From: Sarocladium kiliense
Lineage: Eukaryota; Ascomycota; Sordariomycetes; Hypocreales; Sarocladiaceae
Length of the DNA stretch: 64,000 bases
Direction of reading: 5' to 3'
Assembly (NCBI GenBank): GCA_030734395.1
Contig: JAUZTG010000048.1
Coordinates: forward strand, 1,302,001 to 1,366,000
Numbering within the stretch: the first letter of the stretch is position 1; the number at the start of each line of letters is the position of its first letter. The notes beneath the pieces were generated by a model. That model searched no databases. It was not told the DNA's origin and saw only the letters and a program-made list of their open reading frames with translations. Shown here piece by piece: positions 22,899-34,000 of this stretch. The position numbers and the translations under genes are program-made.

Positions 22899-23240
22899 AT
22901 GGATGGTCTAACCTGCATGGACGGCCCTACCGAGATCGCTCCCGACGAACCGTTTTCCCTACACATTGACCTATCACAGATCTCACAAGATAGACTAAGA
23001 GCCTCGCTTGCATACATGTATGCAATTGAATCTGGCGGCGACATTTGGCTGTTCCGACCTACCGACTGGTTGGTGTGGGACGACGATAAGCTGTTCGCGA
23101 ACCTGAGTGGCGAGGTAAGTGTCACAAACGTCAGCTTCCTGCCAGCAGCGCGGAAGCGAACCTTCAAACTAGAATTCGACGTCTGGGGCGCCGAAACTGG
23201 GTTCGTCGCCAAGGTCTATCGAGTCATCAAGGTTGTGTGA
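22899..23240 (+). CDS. Orphan small protein or gene remnant, function unknown
   Basis: An ATG-started ORF of 113 residues; the frame stays open upstream back to 22818 without another ATG, so a 5' exon may be missing. The sequence is not low-complexity and looks protein-like: alternating hydrophobic strands such as FSLHIDLSQI, GGDIWLFRPTDWLVW, TFKLEFDVWG and FVAKVYRVIKVV, ending at a TGA. The pattern suggests a beta-rich domain. I do not recognise the family. It could be the last exon of a gene whose upstream part has decayed, or a small orphan gene. No signal peptide or membrane segment is visible. Confidence 0.4.
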   Translation: MDGLTCMDGPTEIAPDEPFSLHIDLSQISQDRLRASLAYMYAIESGGDIWLFRPTDWLVWDDDKLFANLSGEVSVTNVSFLPAARKRTFKLEFDVWGAETGFVAKVYRVIKVV

Positions 23241-24200
23241 CGGGACGAGCCTTGTCATGGACCTTCTGGGGGGAGGTCTCACCCGATAGACAGTACCGAA
23301 AGACCGAATGCGGGAAAGGCTTCAAGTTTTTGCTTCTAATCGCTCTAGACTTGATGTCCCAGAGGTTGGTCTATTGATTCTTGGCCTAAGCGTAGCTTCG
23401 TTTAACATATAGCATTGTGGCTGCCACGACCCACGATCAGCACGTTGTGATCACTCCTCCCGTAGAGCCTCATCGAAAAGTGACCGCAAGCAGGAATTTT
23501 CTCTGATCGCCCGCTAGCTTGTGGCTTGATAAGGCCCGCTGATCTTCGGACGTTTTCTCTCGTGGCGGCCACGTTCTAGCGGTCACTCTAGAACTGCGAC
23601 ACTGGAATGCTGTCAATCTAGAGCCTCGCTTAGAACGCACCGGCGAACTATGCCCAGAATTTCGGGAGCGTGGGCCGTTTTGGAAGGTGAAAATAGGCTA
23701 CCTGTCACCGAATGCAGTATGGCCAGGAGGGAGAGGAATGGCACAAGCGTATAGTATCCGATATCACATCCGGGCTATTTGGTCCATGGGCCTTGGTGTC
23801 GGCCGCCTTGCAGCAAACAACACGAGAGAACAGCTGCTCTCGGAAGTAGCCTTGATGAAATACTTTTGGAAGAAATGCCTAAGCGAGTCGTGAATTACAG
23901 AGCGACCTTATACCCGCATTGTTCTTCACTGTAGGGTGGGAGAGATATAGCAGTAACTTTGTAGCATTATGCTTCGTGGGTATGAGTAAAATGCAGAATG
24001 CACCTTCCATCTGGCTGGAGATGCCATCGGAAGACCCAAGCTATCCTGAGCCTCGCGGGAAAAGAACAGCTAAAAAAATACAACGCCTAGTCTACCATGT
24101 CCCAATCCACCATTCCTTTCGTGTCCTTCGCTCCTATGCCGGCCTGCCAGCTGGTGTTCCTGGATCATTTAGAGTCTGGTACTGCCCCTTGAGGGTTTCT
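23241..24200. other. Intergenic
   Basis: No supportable gene. Contains a short GC palindrome at about 23562-23574 (CGTGGCGGCCACG) and unconnected small ORFs. Confidence 0.5.
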
Positions 24201-24765
24201 CAGATGATCTGGACGGAGACTGTGAAGAAGAATGTTAATGACTGATGCTTGTAGTAGAATATATGAGTGAAGACTTACCACCATCGGCGACGGTCTGGAT
24301 CTGGCCGCGGAAAGAAGTGTCGATGAACTGGACCAGGTCGACACCAACAAGACCGTTGATAAGACCGAAGTCAAGGTTGGAGAACTGCAGTCCAGCGAGG
24401 TCGAAGTTGTTGAGAACACCAGTGCGGCCCACAAGGAGCAGAGTGTGAAGGGACTGGAGCTGGAGAAGGGCGTTGATGTCAAAGACCTGAGCGTTGAAGA
24501 CGTTCTGGAAGAAGACAACGTCGAGGTTGTTGCGGATGTTGAGGTTCTGGAAGAGCTGCAGGTCGAAGGCATTGAGACCCTGGAGGTAGCGCAGGTCAAC
24601 TTGGTTGAAGCGCAGGTTGTTGAAGCTGCTGGCGTCGAAGACGGTGCGAGCGTTGAGAGGGTTGGGGGTGGTATCGGCAATGTCGCGAGCCTCAACAACA
24701 GGAGCGGCAGGGGCGGCAATGGCAGTGGCGGCGAAGAGGCCGGAGAGGATGGTAGAGAACTTCAT
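24201..24765 (-). CDS. Small secreted cysteine-free Asn/Leu/Phe-rich protein
   Basis: Exon 1 is 24765-24279 and exon 2 is 24220-24201, 168 residues; the second exon codes for only the last six residues plus stop (joined end VADGVSVQII). Without splicing the frame would run into an unrelated tail. A clear signal peptide (MKFSTILSGLFAATAIAAPA) is followed by a pro-like APVVEARD stretch. The mature part has no cysteine and is built of short repeats with L, F, N and D at regular spacing, for example FNNLRFNQVDLRYL, FQNLNIRNNLDVV, FQNVFNAQVFDIN, LQFSNLDFGLINGL. This is not a hydrophobin. I do not recognise a named family; secretion is well supported, function unknown. The long gene-poor flanks suit a regulated surface protein. 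Confidence 0.75.
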
Positions 24766-27244
24766 GGTGATGGTGTTGAGGGTGGTTGTGTTGGGTTTCG
24801 AAAGAGAAAGTGGGACGGAAAGGCCGTGAAATGATCGTGAGATTTGTGGAAAAGGTCGTAAAGTATCGAGCACAGCTCTGATGTTCAAGATTAATATATG
24901 AGAGAATGAAGTCGAACAAAGAGCACAGCTGATGTTTTTGTTAGTCGATCATGTTTCTCTGAATTGATCTCGAGTTGAGATGAGGTGGAGATGGAGATGA
25001 GATGCTTACCTCTGAAAGAATGGAAGAAGAAGAGGAAGAAGAAAGGACAGACTGTTGTAGTGTGTTTGTGTTGTGAGTGAAGAGGGAAGAAACAGACTTG
25101 ATGCAGGTCGGCAACTCATGCCTTTATACAAGACGAGGCACCAGCCTTGGAGCACTCTCAACCCCAGCGTCTAGATCTTCGGGGGCCAGAATTGCACCAG
25201 AATCACCCCTGCCAATGTTCTTCCATAACTCCCGAGCAACGGGTTGAGTTTCCGGCAAGGCTCCCAGCCGTGACGAGGAGAAGAGAAGGGTGTCTAGGAC
25301 CAGAGACACCGATGTGGAACCCCAACGAGAACATTTCGTAGCCCTGCCTTGTTCTGACTGCTCTCTCAACGTCGGGATAACAGCGAACCGGGTCACGGCA
25401 GTTGGGATGGGTGCACGGTCACCGGCTGGATCTATCATCCGACCCATGTGAGAGAAAGGCGCCAGTATGTGGCTTTGGCAGAAAAAGGATGGCAAAGCCG
25501 GGTTACTGGGGGGGTTTGACCGTTTGAACAGACAGACCCCTGGCTCCGGATGGGATGGAGTCCGGGAACGCCAAGTACGGGGGCATGGCGATGGAGGCGT
25601 TTGACAGTTTGCTAGGCGAGTGACGAGAGGACGGTGAAGCGGGTGATATAGGTCAGCGTTGAGAATAAGGGCTAAGAGTTAAGAGAAGTAAGCAGAATAC
25701 TTCATTTGCAAAGGGGGAGTAATCATAGAGAACTGCAATACAGCATTACAGATCAGTCGAGATGATCTATTCGCAGCATTAAGGTTAACCTTCTTGACCC
25801 AAACTACCTTAGACCTGGTGAATGAACAAGACTGGAAAGCCAGATCCAGCCCTACAGTACAGTACACCCCCGCAGAAGATGGAATCTTCCGACAAAAAGC
25901 ACCGTCCCGGCAGTCTTGACAGGTGAACGGACGCATAGGCGCATGACTTGTTCCAACCTTGGTTCGCGACCGGGTTCGTCTGAGGACGTGTGTGAGGCTG
26001 CCCGATCAGGCAATACGGGGTGACCAGGGGGTTCGGTTGGCAACGGTGATGTGGTTGCCCCCTCTTGTCGCAGATGCGGGTTCGGATCAGGCTGAGGAAG
26101 AGGGGGAAAAAAGCAAATAAGGACTTGGGGATGGGGTTTGTGCTCGGATGAGTGATGAGACGGTGTCTGAACTCGTGCAGTGGCGAAAGATGAGGAGTCA
26201 GACCGATCTTGACTGATGTTTGTAAGTCTACGTGTACGGTTAACTAACATAAGGTTCGGGATGAGCACGGAATTGTCTCGCAAGTGCTACAAAGTTGCAA
26301 ATTAACTCTAAACTCCAGTTTATTCAATGATTGGTGAACTGCCGTAATTCATGCTCTTGTTTATTTTAACAGTGGTTGTACGTGTTACCCGAGTACTGTG
26401 TGGTCAGTTACTCCAGAGCCTTCTGTAGCCTCGATACTACCAAGACCAACCTCAGACACCCCCAGTCACGATACTCGACACTCTATGAATCCACTCTCGC
26501 CTCTCCTCTACAATCACCGCAATCTCTGGCACCGCCAAGCAGGACATGCTGCCCAACGCGGCAACCTCCTGCCGGCGCACGTCTATAACTCACCGCGCCT
26601 ATTGAATCTCGCTACCGCACGGCGCCTGTCAATACAACCGGTAATCGTATGGCGCAATCCCTCTGTTGCCTCGCAAGGACCCCGTACAAACACATCAGAG
26701 CATGGCATTGTACTGTACGTAGATACTTCCTTGACCTCTTGTCGCAGGACTGGAGCCTTGCCCCGCTCAAAAGTGAGATAGTGTTGTTTGGTAGATATCA
26801 TGTTTCTTGTCTCTGCTCGAGGCGAGTTTCGCTCATCCCAGGCCCCCGAGTACCTTTGATTCGGATGAGGGGAAGTTCCGATGTTCCAGAGCCGCGGGTT
26901 TTGTCTGGTTTCGACCATCTGAGGATCAGTCGAAGCCGTCTCGCCTCAACTCACGACCTGAGCCCGAGTATGGGATTGCCTTGGCTGGCTGTCCTTGCCC
27001 CTTCTCCTCGACCCCACGCTCGTTGTTTCCTGATCCACAGAGGCTCTCGGGAGTTTCTTACTCAAAATGCCTTGCCGGGTTGAAGCAACACCAGGGCCAT
27101 GCTAATCTTGGTTTCCAGCCTCATGAGCGTTTGGACAGTTGATCCCGGTGTCACTTGGTCTTTCGGTAGGGTCCAATCCGGTCCACGCACAAACATCTGT
27201 TGTTGTACAGTCTATTTTTGTAAATTTGGTATCGTGACAAAGCC
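24766..27244. other. Gene-poor region
   Basis: About 2.5 kb without a supportable gene. The part next to 24766 holds the promoter and leader of the secreted protein gene, with C/T-rich (- strand) tracts to about 25090. ORFs of 60-144 codons at 26376-27142 overlap on both strands and share no known motif. Confidence 0.5.
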
Positions 27245-27625
27245 TCATTGCTTCTCTATCCTCCTCGGCGACGGCGAATCTTCACTATCCTTGTGAAATC
27301 CTAGCCACTCCCCGAGCATCCCTCCCGGCTTCGGCACGGGACACTCTCTCCTGTCCGGCACCTTCGTCCCTGGGCCCATAAGCTCCTCATCCGGTGTTGT
27401 CTGACCGAAGTGTGCGATCCCATCACGGACCTCGGGTGTCTCTTTACGCTTCCACCGCCGCCTCCGGCCGTTTTCATCGATCATGACCTCGCCATCGGCG
27501 AATCGTGCTTGGGGCACTGGACAGGGGAGGATGTGAGGGAGGGCAACAACGAAGAAGCTGGCGAAGACAGTTGTTGCAAAGAGGGTAGAGGTAGTGCGGG
27601 ATCGAGGATGGAGATGTGGTGGCAT
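27245..27625 (-). CDS. Small single-span membrane protein with Cys-Pro motifs
   Basis: Intronless, 126 residues. A basic N-terminus (MPPHLHPRSRTTS) precedes one membrane segment at about 13-33 (TLFATTVFASFFVVALPHIL). It is followed by CPVP, an acidic ADGEVMIDENGRRRRWKRKE stretch, and a second CPVPKPGG motif near residue 98. The shape (positively charged head, one span, short soluble tail with two CPVP motifs) suggests a mitochondrial or ER membrane protein with the tail facing away from the cytosol. I believe similar short proteins occur in other filamentous ascomycetes but cannot name a function. It is divergent from PPG1, sharing a 650-base promoter region. Confidence 0.65.
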   Translation of the reverse strand: MPPHLHPRSRTTSTLFATTVFASFFVVALPHILPCPVPQARFADGEVMIDENGRRRRWKRKETPEVRDGIAHFGQTTPDEELMGPGTKVPDRRECPVPKPGGMLGEWLGFHKDSEDSPSPRRIEKQ

Positions 27626-28272
27626 GATGGGCGTGCTTCGTAGATGTTATACAGCGCTTTGTATGTTTGTAGGCTTCGCGCTTGAAGGATTCTGGTCGCC
27701 CAACATTAGCGACTCGCCATGGTCGTGGACGTTAGGGAACTTGCCAATTGGACCGGATCATGGTCTCTGCTTCGCGACGCCAACTAGGTTGAAGCGCGCT
27801 CGCCGTGGGAGTGAAGGTCGTTCGTTGTGCCGGAGGAGTCGGCTGGCTGAGCTCGAAATCTCGAAATGCAGGTCACCACGCCATTTAATGCGAGCTCGGC
27901 TATTGGTTCGTGATGCATCTGGTCTACAGTCGCACTACCGGATTGATTCATAGCGGGGTTCGGCAGAATGTTTTTCCTTATCTCTTATCGCGAGTCAAAG
28001 ATCGTCACTTGTCGGCACTTTGAATGTTACTGCAGCAGTGGGCGACGCTGGCGCAAGGGTCTCCAGCACTAAACGACGACCATTCATTCCCAGCCATGCA
28101 TTTATGACCCAGGCAGGACACAACGACTTCACGACATAACGATTATCAATTCATTAGAGCTTCAACGATCATAGTAGATCAAAGAGGACTCACTCAGACC
28201 GGCCACTCCGAATAGAATGAGGTGATCGCATTGCGGCACTCCACCTAGAGATCGCGTTGTCCCAGCGCCGCC
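27626..28272. promoter_or_regulatory. Bidirectional promoter region
   Basis: A 647-base space separates two divergent start codons, the small membrane protein and PPG1. I see no conserved box I can name. Confidence 0.5.
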
Positions 28273-29730
28273 ATGAGCGATCTCGACCAGTACGTATTGC
28301 AATGCGCAATGATTCTTGCGAGAACGCAGAAAGGTAGCTGACCAGACTTGTAGGGCGATCGCGCAGCTGCGCGCATGCCGTCCAATTCCCGAGTCACAGG
28401 TCCGCGAGATCTGCCACAAGGCACGAGAGCTCCTCATTGAAGAAGCCAATGTCGTGACCGTCAACGCGCCCGTAACGGTATGCGCTGTCGTCAAAACTGG
28501 ACGAGAAAAAACGAGTGGATCGCTGATATGACCTTCAGATATGCGGCGATATTCACGGTCAGTTTCATGACTTGATGGAACTATTCAGAGTCGGCGGCGA
28601 TGTCCCAGATACAAACTACCTTTTCATGGGTACGACTATACCCCTCCTGCAAGATCCTCCATTTATGCCTATACTAAAGCAGATTCTCTTACACAGGCGA
28701 CTTCGTCGACCGCGGCTTCTACTCACTAGAATCCTTCCTCCTCCTCCTTTGCCTCAAAGTCCGCTACCCCGACCGCATGACCCTCATCCGCGGCAACCAC
28801 GAATCCCGTCAAATCACCACCGTCTACGGCTTCTACGATGAATGCCTTCGCAAATACGGCAGCGCGAACGTCTGGCGCTACTGCTGCGACATCTTCGACT
28901 ACCTCGCCCTCGGCGCCATCGTCCTGGGCGCCTCCAACACCCTCTCCTCAGAGGATCAGGAGACAGAAATCGAGGTCTGCGATCAGGCTGGTTCCGTATT
29001 GAGCCGCTTTGGAAGGCAGACAAGCAGTAACAGCTCCGCACCAGCTGGATCTCAAGAACCTGTCTCTAGTCCCGGCGGTCCCGCCTCATCAGGCGACAAA
29101 ACCGGTCCTCCAGGCTCTGGCGCCACTGGCTCCAGCTCAGGCTCCATCGGCAACCCAGCAGGGGCCGTCCTCTGCGTCCACGGCGGCTTGAGCCCCCTCA
29201 TCGACACGGTGGATAAGATCCGTCTGATAGACCGCAAACAGGAGGTCCCCCACGAGGGCGCCATGTGTGACCTCCTCTGGTCGGACCCTGATGAGATCGA
29301 CGGCTGGGGCCTCTCTCCCCGCGGAGCCGGCTTTCTCTTCGGCGCTGATATTGTCAAGGTCTTCAACCATCGCAACGATCTGAGCCTCATTGCCCGCGCC
29401 CACCAGCTTGTCATGGAGGGCTTCAAGGAGATGTTCGACGCCTCCATCGTGACGGTGTGGTCTGCCCCGAATTACTGTTACCGCTGCGGCAATGTCGCTG
29501 CTGTGCTGGAGCTTTCCGAAGATGAGTCTGGTACGGGGCTTTTTGCGAGGAGTAATGGTGATGTAGGGAGGAGCGATGGCGGGCAGGGAACGAGACCAGG
29601 TGGGCTCGTGGATGGGGAGCAGATCGTGAACAGGAGCGGGCCCGCAAGGCGGTATCGTGTCTTCCAGGCAGCACCGCAGGATTCTAGGGGCATGCCAGCG
29701 AAGAAGCCCGTGGCGGATTACTTCCTCTAA
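28273..29730 (+). CDS. PPG1: PP2A-like serine/threonine phosphatase Ppg1
   Basis: Exons 28273-28289, 28354-28477, 28539-28629 and 28697-29730 give 421 residues. PPP-family metal-site motifs are complete: CGDIHGQ, GDFVDRG, RGNHESRQ, the HGGLSP loop, and the late SAPNYCYRCGN. The N-terminus MSDLDQAIAQLRACRPIPE is typical of PP2A-like catalytic subunits, and the C-terminus ends DYFL, the tail that is carboxyl-methylated in PP2A relatives. Family catalytic subunits are about 300-320 residues. The extra length is a roughly 75-residue Ser/Gly/Pro-rich insert between GAIVLGASN and AVLCVHGG, and a second Gly-rich insert of about 40 residues before the tail. Ppg1 in yeast acts with Far-complex (STRIPAK-like) proteins; that role here is inferred from family. 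The first exon codes for only five and two-thirds codons. Confidence 0.9.
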
Positions 29731-30001
29731 CGCGCAGAGGGGAGAGGTCGACATCGAAGGGACTGGACGCTATTGTTCTTCTACTTGGACTACGGAAGGT
29801 GTTAACAAGGAGTTCACTAGGGTTTGTTATTACTCTTGAGGGTGCATCAGTCTTCTGCAAAGTTTTGGTATAGTCCTGAGTGAACACTCTGAGTCCAGCT
29901 CAGTCTGTCGTCATGCTTCCAGTCCCCCGGCCCTGGACTCCGTATGCCACAAATGCTTCCAACGCTGTACAACAAAACGAATACGCTGGAAATGCAAACG
30001 C

Positions 30002-31057
30002 TCAGTCCTCCGAGTCAGCAGTGTAGCCCACATCCTCCTCTTCCTCCTGCCTCTGCATTGCCTTTCCCGCCTTCAGTCTTCTTTGCTCTTTGGCCTCCTT
30101 CTCAAAAGCTGCTTCGAGTTCCCACACGAGCTCGTCGTACTCACCATCGCCCTCTGCCACCTCCCACGGGAGACCTGGAATGGACTGTTCAAATGATTCA
30201 TCAACGTCGTCCGCGCGGCATGTAATATTCACGATGGTATCGGTGTCGTCTCTTTGAGACCCAACATCTTCAGCTAAGGCTGCAGGACCCAGATCCAAAG
30301 GCGCCATAAGCTCCTCGAGCTCGATCTGCTCACTCAGACTCTCACCATCAGCTTCCGCTTCCTCCATAAGACAGTGCAGTGCGTCATGAACGCAATCCAG
30401 GGTCCGTCCGGGGGTGAACGGTGAGCCGACGGGAGACACTGGGTTCAGAGTCGGGTTGGTAAGGGGGCACAGAGTGTCATGGCCCTCGGCGTCGCCCTCT
30501 AGCTGCTCCGTCTGGCCTGCTGTGAACTCGAATGGCTCTGCTGGGGTGACTGAAAAGCTAAAGTCCATCAAGACCTGATTGTTGAGGTCGGACGGTACCC
30601 GTGGGCTGTCAAGTGGAGTGAAACCCTCTGCAGGAGTTGTGCCTTGTGTGTAGCCTCCTTCTGGGGTTGTTGGGAGAGATTCACGGCTGGCAAGACTCTC
30701 ATCCCCTGAGAACTGTGTGTAAGTAAGGGGAGAGATCGGCGTGATATAATTGTCGTCAATCTCGGGCTGGGTGGAGGGCAAGCGCTCATAAAGCGAGGTC
30801 AAACTGCTCGGGTGTAAGCCATCGCTGTATGACTTTGAGTATACGTGCTGAGGGAGGAAACTGTACTCTTTCGTCATATTCGGCCTTTTGAAACCATCTT
30901 GCGGTCGGACATGAGAGTTGTCGGTCTCGAATGATCGCGACTTGCGCTTCAAAGGAAACGATAAGGCGTCCATGCTGACGACTGTTGTCGTTGGAGATAG
31001 AAGTAGTCGAAACCGCGAAGCGTTGAATTCCGGATGCTTGGTTTGACGAATTCGCAA
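30002..31057 (-). CDS. Acidic Ser/Thr-Pro-rich protein, function unknown
   Basis: Intronless ORF of 351 residues; an internal Met at 30973 (MDALSFPLKRKSRSFETD) gives 323 residues and is a more natural start because it opens with a basic, nuclear-localisation-like KRKSR. The body holds at least ten S/T-P sites (for example TTPEGG, TPAEGF, PLDSPR, SPVGSPFTPGRT), then two acidic helices rich in Glu and Leu (about residues 225-265 and 300-350) ending DVGYTADSED. The arrangement suggests a regulated nuclear or scaffold protein under proline-directed kinases. I do not recognise a family, and a coiled-coil is possible in the C-terminal E/K/R/Q helix. It is tail-to-tail with PPG1. Confidence 0.6.
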   Translation of the reverse strand: MRIRQTKHPEFNASRFRLLLSPTTTVVSMDALSFPLKRKSRSFETDNSHVRPQDGFKRPNMTKEYSFLPQHVYSKSYSDGLHPSSLTSLYERLPSTQPEIDDNYITPISPLTYTQFSGDESLASRESLPTTPEGGYTQGTTPAEGFTPLDSPRVPSDLNNQVLMDFSFSVTPAEPFEFTAGQTEQLEGDAEGHDTLCPLTNPTLNPVSPVGSPFTPGRTLDCVHDALHCLMEEAEADGESLSEQIELEELMAPLDLGPAALAEDVGSQRDDTDTIVNITCRADDVDESFEQSIPGLPWEVAEGDGEYDELVWELEAAFEKEAKEQRRLKAGKAMQRQEEEEDVGYTADSED

Positions 31058-34000
31058 GACTGCTGCTGGTATGAACCTCGTGGGCGAAAATCTATATCTC
31101 AGAAATGATTAGGAGCGCAACTGCTTGATATAGTTGACAGGAGGATATGATCGTGAAGCTGTCTTTGAGGTACCATTACGCGATGCATCATCTTTCGAAA
31201 GAAAGATCAGTAGAAGAGAAGGAGGAAGATTGTCTGGTGGTCAAAAGGCAACGAGGCAAGTCAGAAGAAGGGCGATAGCCGGCAGGCTCGAGCGACAAAG
31301 ACGCTGGTATTTCTGGGTCACAGAAGGCGCACGTCAAAGAAAGGGAACGTGGCGATGCCCGAATCCTCGTCCTCTCTTGTTGCATTCAGTGTTGTCAAGC
31401 CTTTGACATTATTAGTCGGTGCTCAGCCTTCGATGGACGGCGCCAACAAAGAATGTCGATGTGAATCACGCCCACTTGGTCAGGGCGCCCCTACGGTTAA
31501 CCCTCCAAGGCCGGTGCCGCGACCCGACGACCAAACGAATCTGATAACAATGAACGTGATGAGTGTACTGTACATACAGTATTCTTAAAGGACCTGGCTC
31601 TGATCAGAGATTGACAGCCCCCAGAAGGAAAACATATCGTATCCAGTTAGAAAGCCTCCCTCACTCAGAACGCCTTCAGATATACAGCTTCTTCGAAACT
31701 TGAGGCTATCGCAATGTAGCTAGATAAGTAACTACGCGCGCGGGAATACACTCGCACGCCAGCCAAATTAAGGACAAGTTTTATGCGGGGTCTGCTCGGT
31801 GAAGAAGACAAAGGAGAGTAGATTCTCTGCCCGTAGCCTTCAACAAACCCCACGAGAACATCCGACGCCTGTTGGCTCCTGACCGATTGCCGATAATCGG
31901 CCTCTTCCCCACGGGTTGGGCAGCGCTGTGGTGGTTTGTTAGAGTATCTAGACGAACAATCCTCGTTCGAGTTGTTGCCGGGTGAGAGGTGAGACCTGGA
32001 GGCGATGCTGGAACTGTACTCCGAAGCAACAATTAAAGATATCGTGATGCTAGTGATATGTGCGGCTGCCGCATCGCTGAACGACTATTTGACGATGCGC
32101 ATCCTCATGAGCTTGACCTTTGGCAAAGTTCACGAAGCATGCGTGACGCCGTGGTGGATGCAGCATAATGCTATGCCGCTTCGTCGCTAATGACACTATG
32201 CCCGTATTCTCATTTCGGCGGTTCCGATGGATAACTCCGCTGCGACTTGTGCTAAGTTAGCCGGCGACGATGTGACATCATTTGAGACACTGTCCGAACG
32301 GGGGTTCTTCTTGGGCAATGCTCAGCTCGTGAAGCAGTCGAAGCACCGTAGAAGGCAGTCCAAGCCCGCACTTATGGCTGTTAGTCCCGAGAGCGGACAG
32401 TAACACGGAGTGGAAGTATTGACCAGGAAAAGCAAGGCTCATTGAGACTCTGACCGGGACCACATAGTTCAGACAACAAGATGAGCTGATTCTCACCGGG
32501 AGATGCCACGGGATGGAGACGACTAACATGAATCGAGTTGGTGTGTTCGCTGGGTATGCATTAGAGCCGGCAGGTCGGCCGAGAGATGAATTGGAGGGTC
32601 AAGGCTGCTAGACGTGTCATATCGGGCCTGAGCGTATGGAAAGATGTCCATATGCAACTGAGTAAACCTGTGTCATGCGGACAGGCAATGATGACGTGCA
32701 GGTTAAGGCTCTGTTGCTTGAGTCGGTAGGTGGTCTTTGTGGTCACGACGTTGACACCAGAACACGTGCCTGCCTCATGGCGTCGTAGCGGGAAGAAGCC
32801 TCAGGCAGGGTAGCAAGGGAGACACACACCGCGCCAGATCCACCCACCGATGAATGGATGCTTCCCCCGGATTGCTATGCACCATTTAACTTCACGGCCA
32901 CCCAGGCTAGAGATACCGACTGTCCTCCTTGCAGCAATGAAATGCGCCGCTCGACTTTCTGCGGAGCGCTCGACTCCAGACTCTGCGCTAAGCCAAAGTT
33001 CGTGGCTCGTCTTTACGCCGGCATCAGCAGTCCCTACAGTCCCGGTTTGCGGCTGTGAGACCCAAACCCGACCAAGTGAGCAGACAATGCAGGTCACTGT
33101 CGATCATCGCTTGCGGCCGACAGCTCGGACTCTCTGTTTTATGTCGGAACGCCACAAATCCCTCGCCATGGGACCGCGGCGACTCAGTGCACATGCTTTC
33201 TCTCGGACTGGCCGAGGCCATCTATCAATTCTGCCAGTCCCATCAGCATGTGCCAATTGAAGGTCAGCGCCATCGAGCTGCACTGCACGGACACGGAAAC
33301 ACCCGTAAAGCATCGGCCGAGCAATGAGGGCGCGTTGACCCCTTGCCTAGCCTAACTCTCTTTCCAGCTATCGTGGCAAGGATGCAGAAAGCCTTTCCCA
33401 AGGCATCCATTCACATGCGGGAAACAAACAACGCCATCATTTTTATTGAGCCACACGCTGCCGCGAAGGTCCGTCAACCGTTGGTCCCGTTGCATGGCCG
33501 TCGTGCAGCTTTAGCGCGTCGAAAGCAGGATAGACCTGACAAACTTGTCTCGAGCATGCCTGTCTCTCACACATTAGCGCAGTCCTTAGACTATAGACCC
33601 TGGTTAGGCGAGTCTCCGCTGCCTGAGATCGACGCGGAAACGGAACAAAGGATGGGGTCGGTGCCGTAGCCTTTGCTATGTCGAGGTCATCAGCCCCTGT
33701 CTGACTAGTCGCCTTGAATTGCAGTATCGAGCAGGTCACTGCGGACGCCATGGGCTGCATACTGCAGCACAAGTCGAGTGACCCCTGAGACGATCAACAT
33801 CTGCGCCACCCATCCGGTTGACCAGGTACGAGTCGTGTCGGCTGACGAGGACGTCGTGGGCAAAGGGGATGGAGGATTAGACAAGACGCCAACAGGCCAC
33901 TAGGGGTCGCCTGTCAGTTTGGGAGTCATGTCACTCCCAAACAAGACTCACTCACTTCGGAATGATAGCCACATGGCAGTTACCGATACTACGCGGGCGG

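Noticed and set aside
26376..27142. Overlapping ORFs of 110-144 codons on both strands
   Set aside because: No domain on either strand and no intron signals, so I read them as chance ORFs in intergenic DNA.
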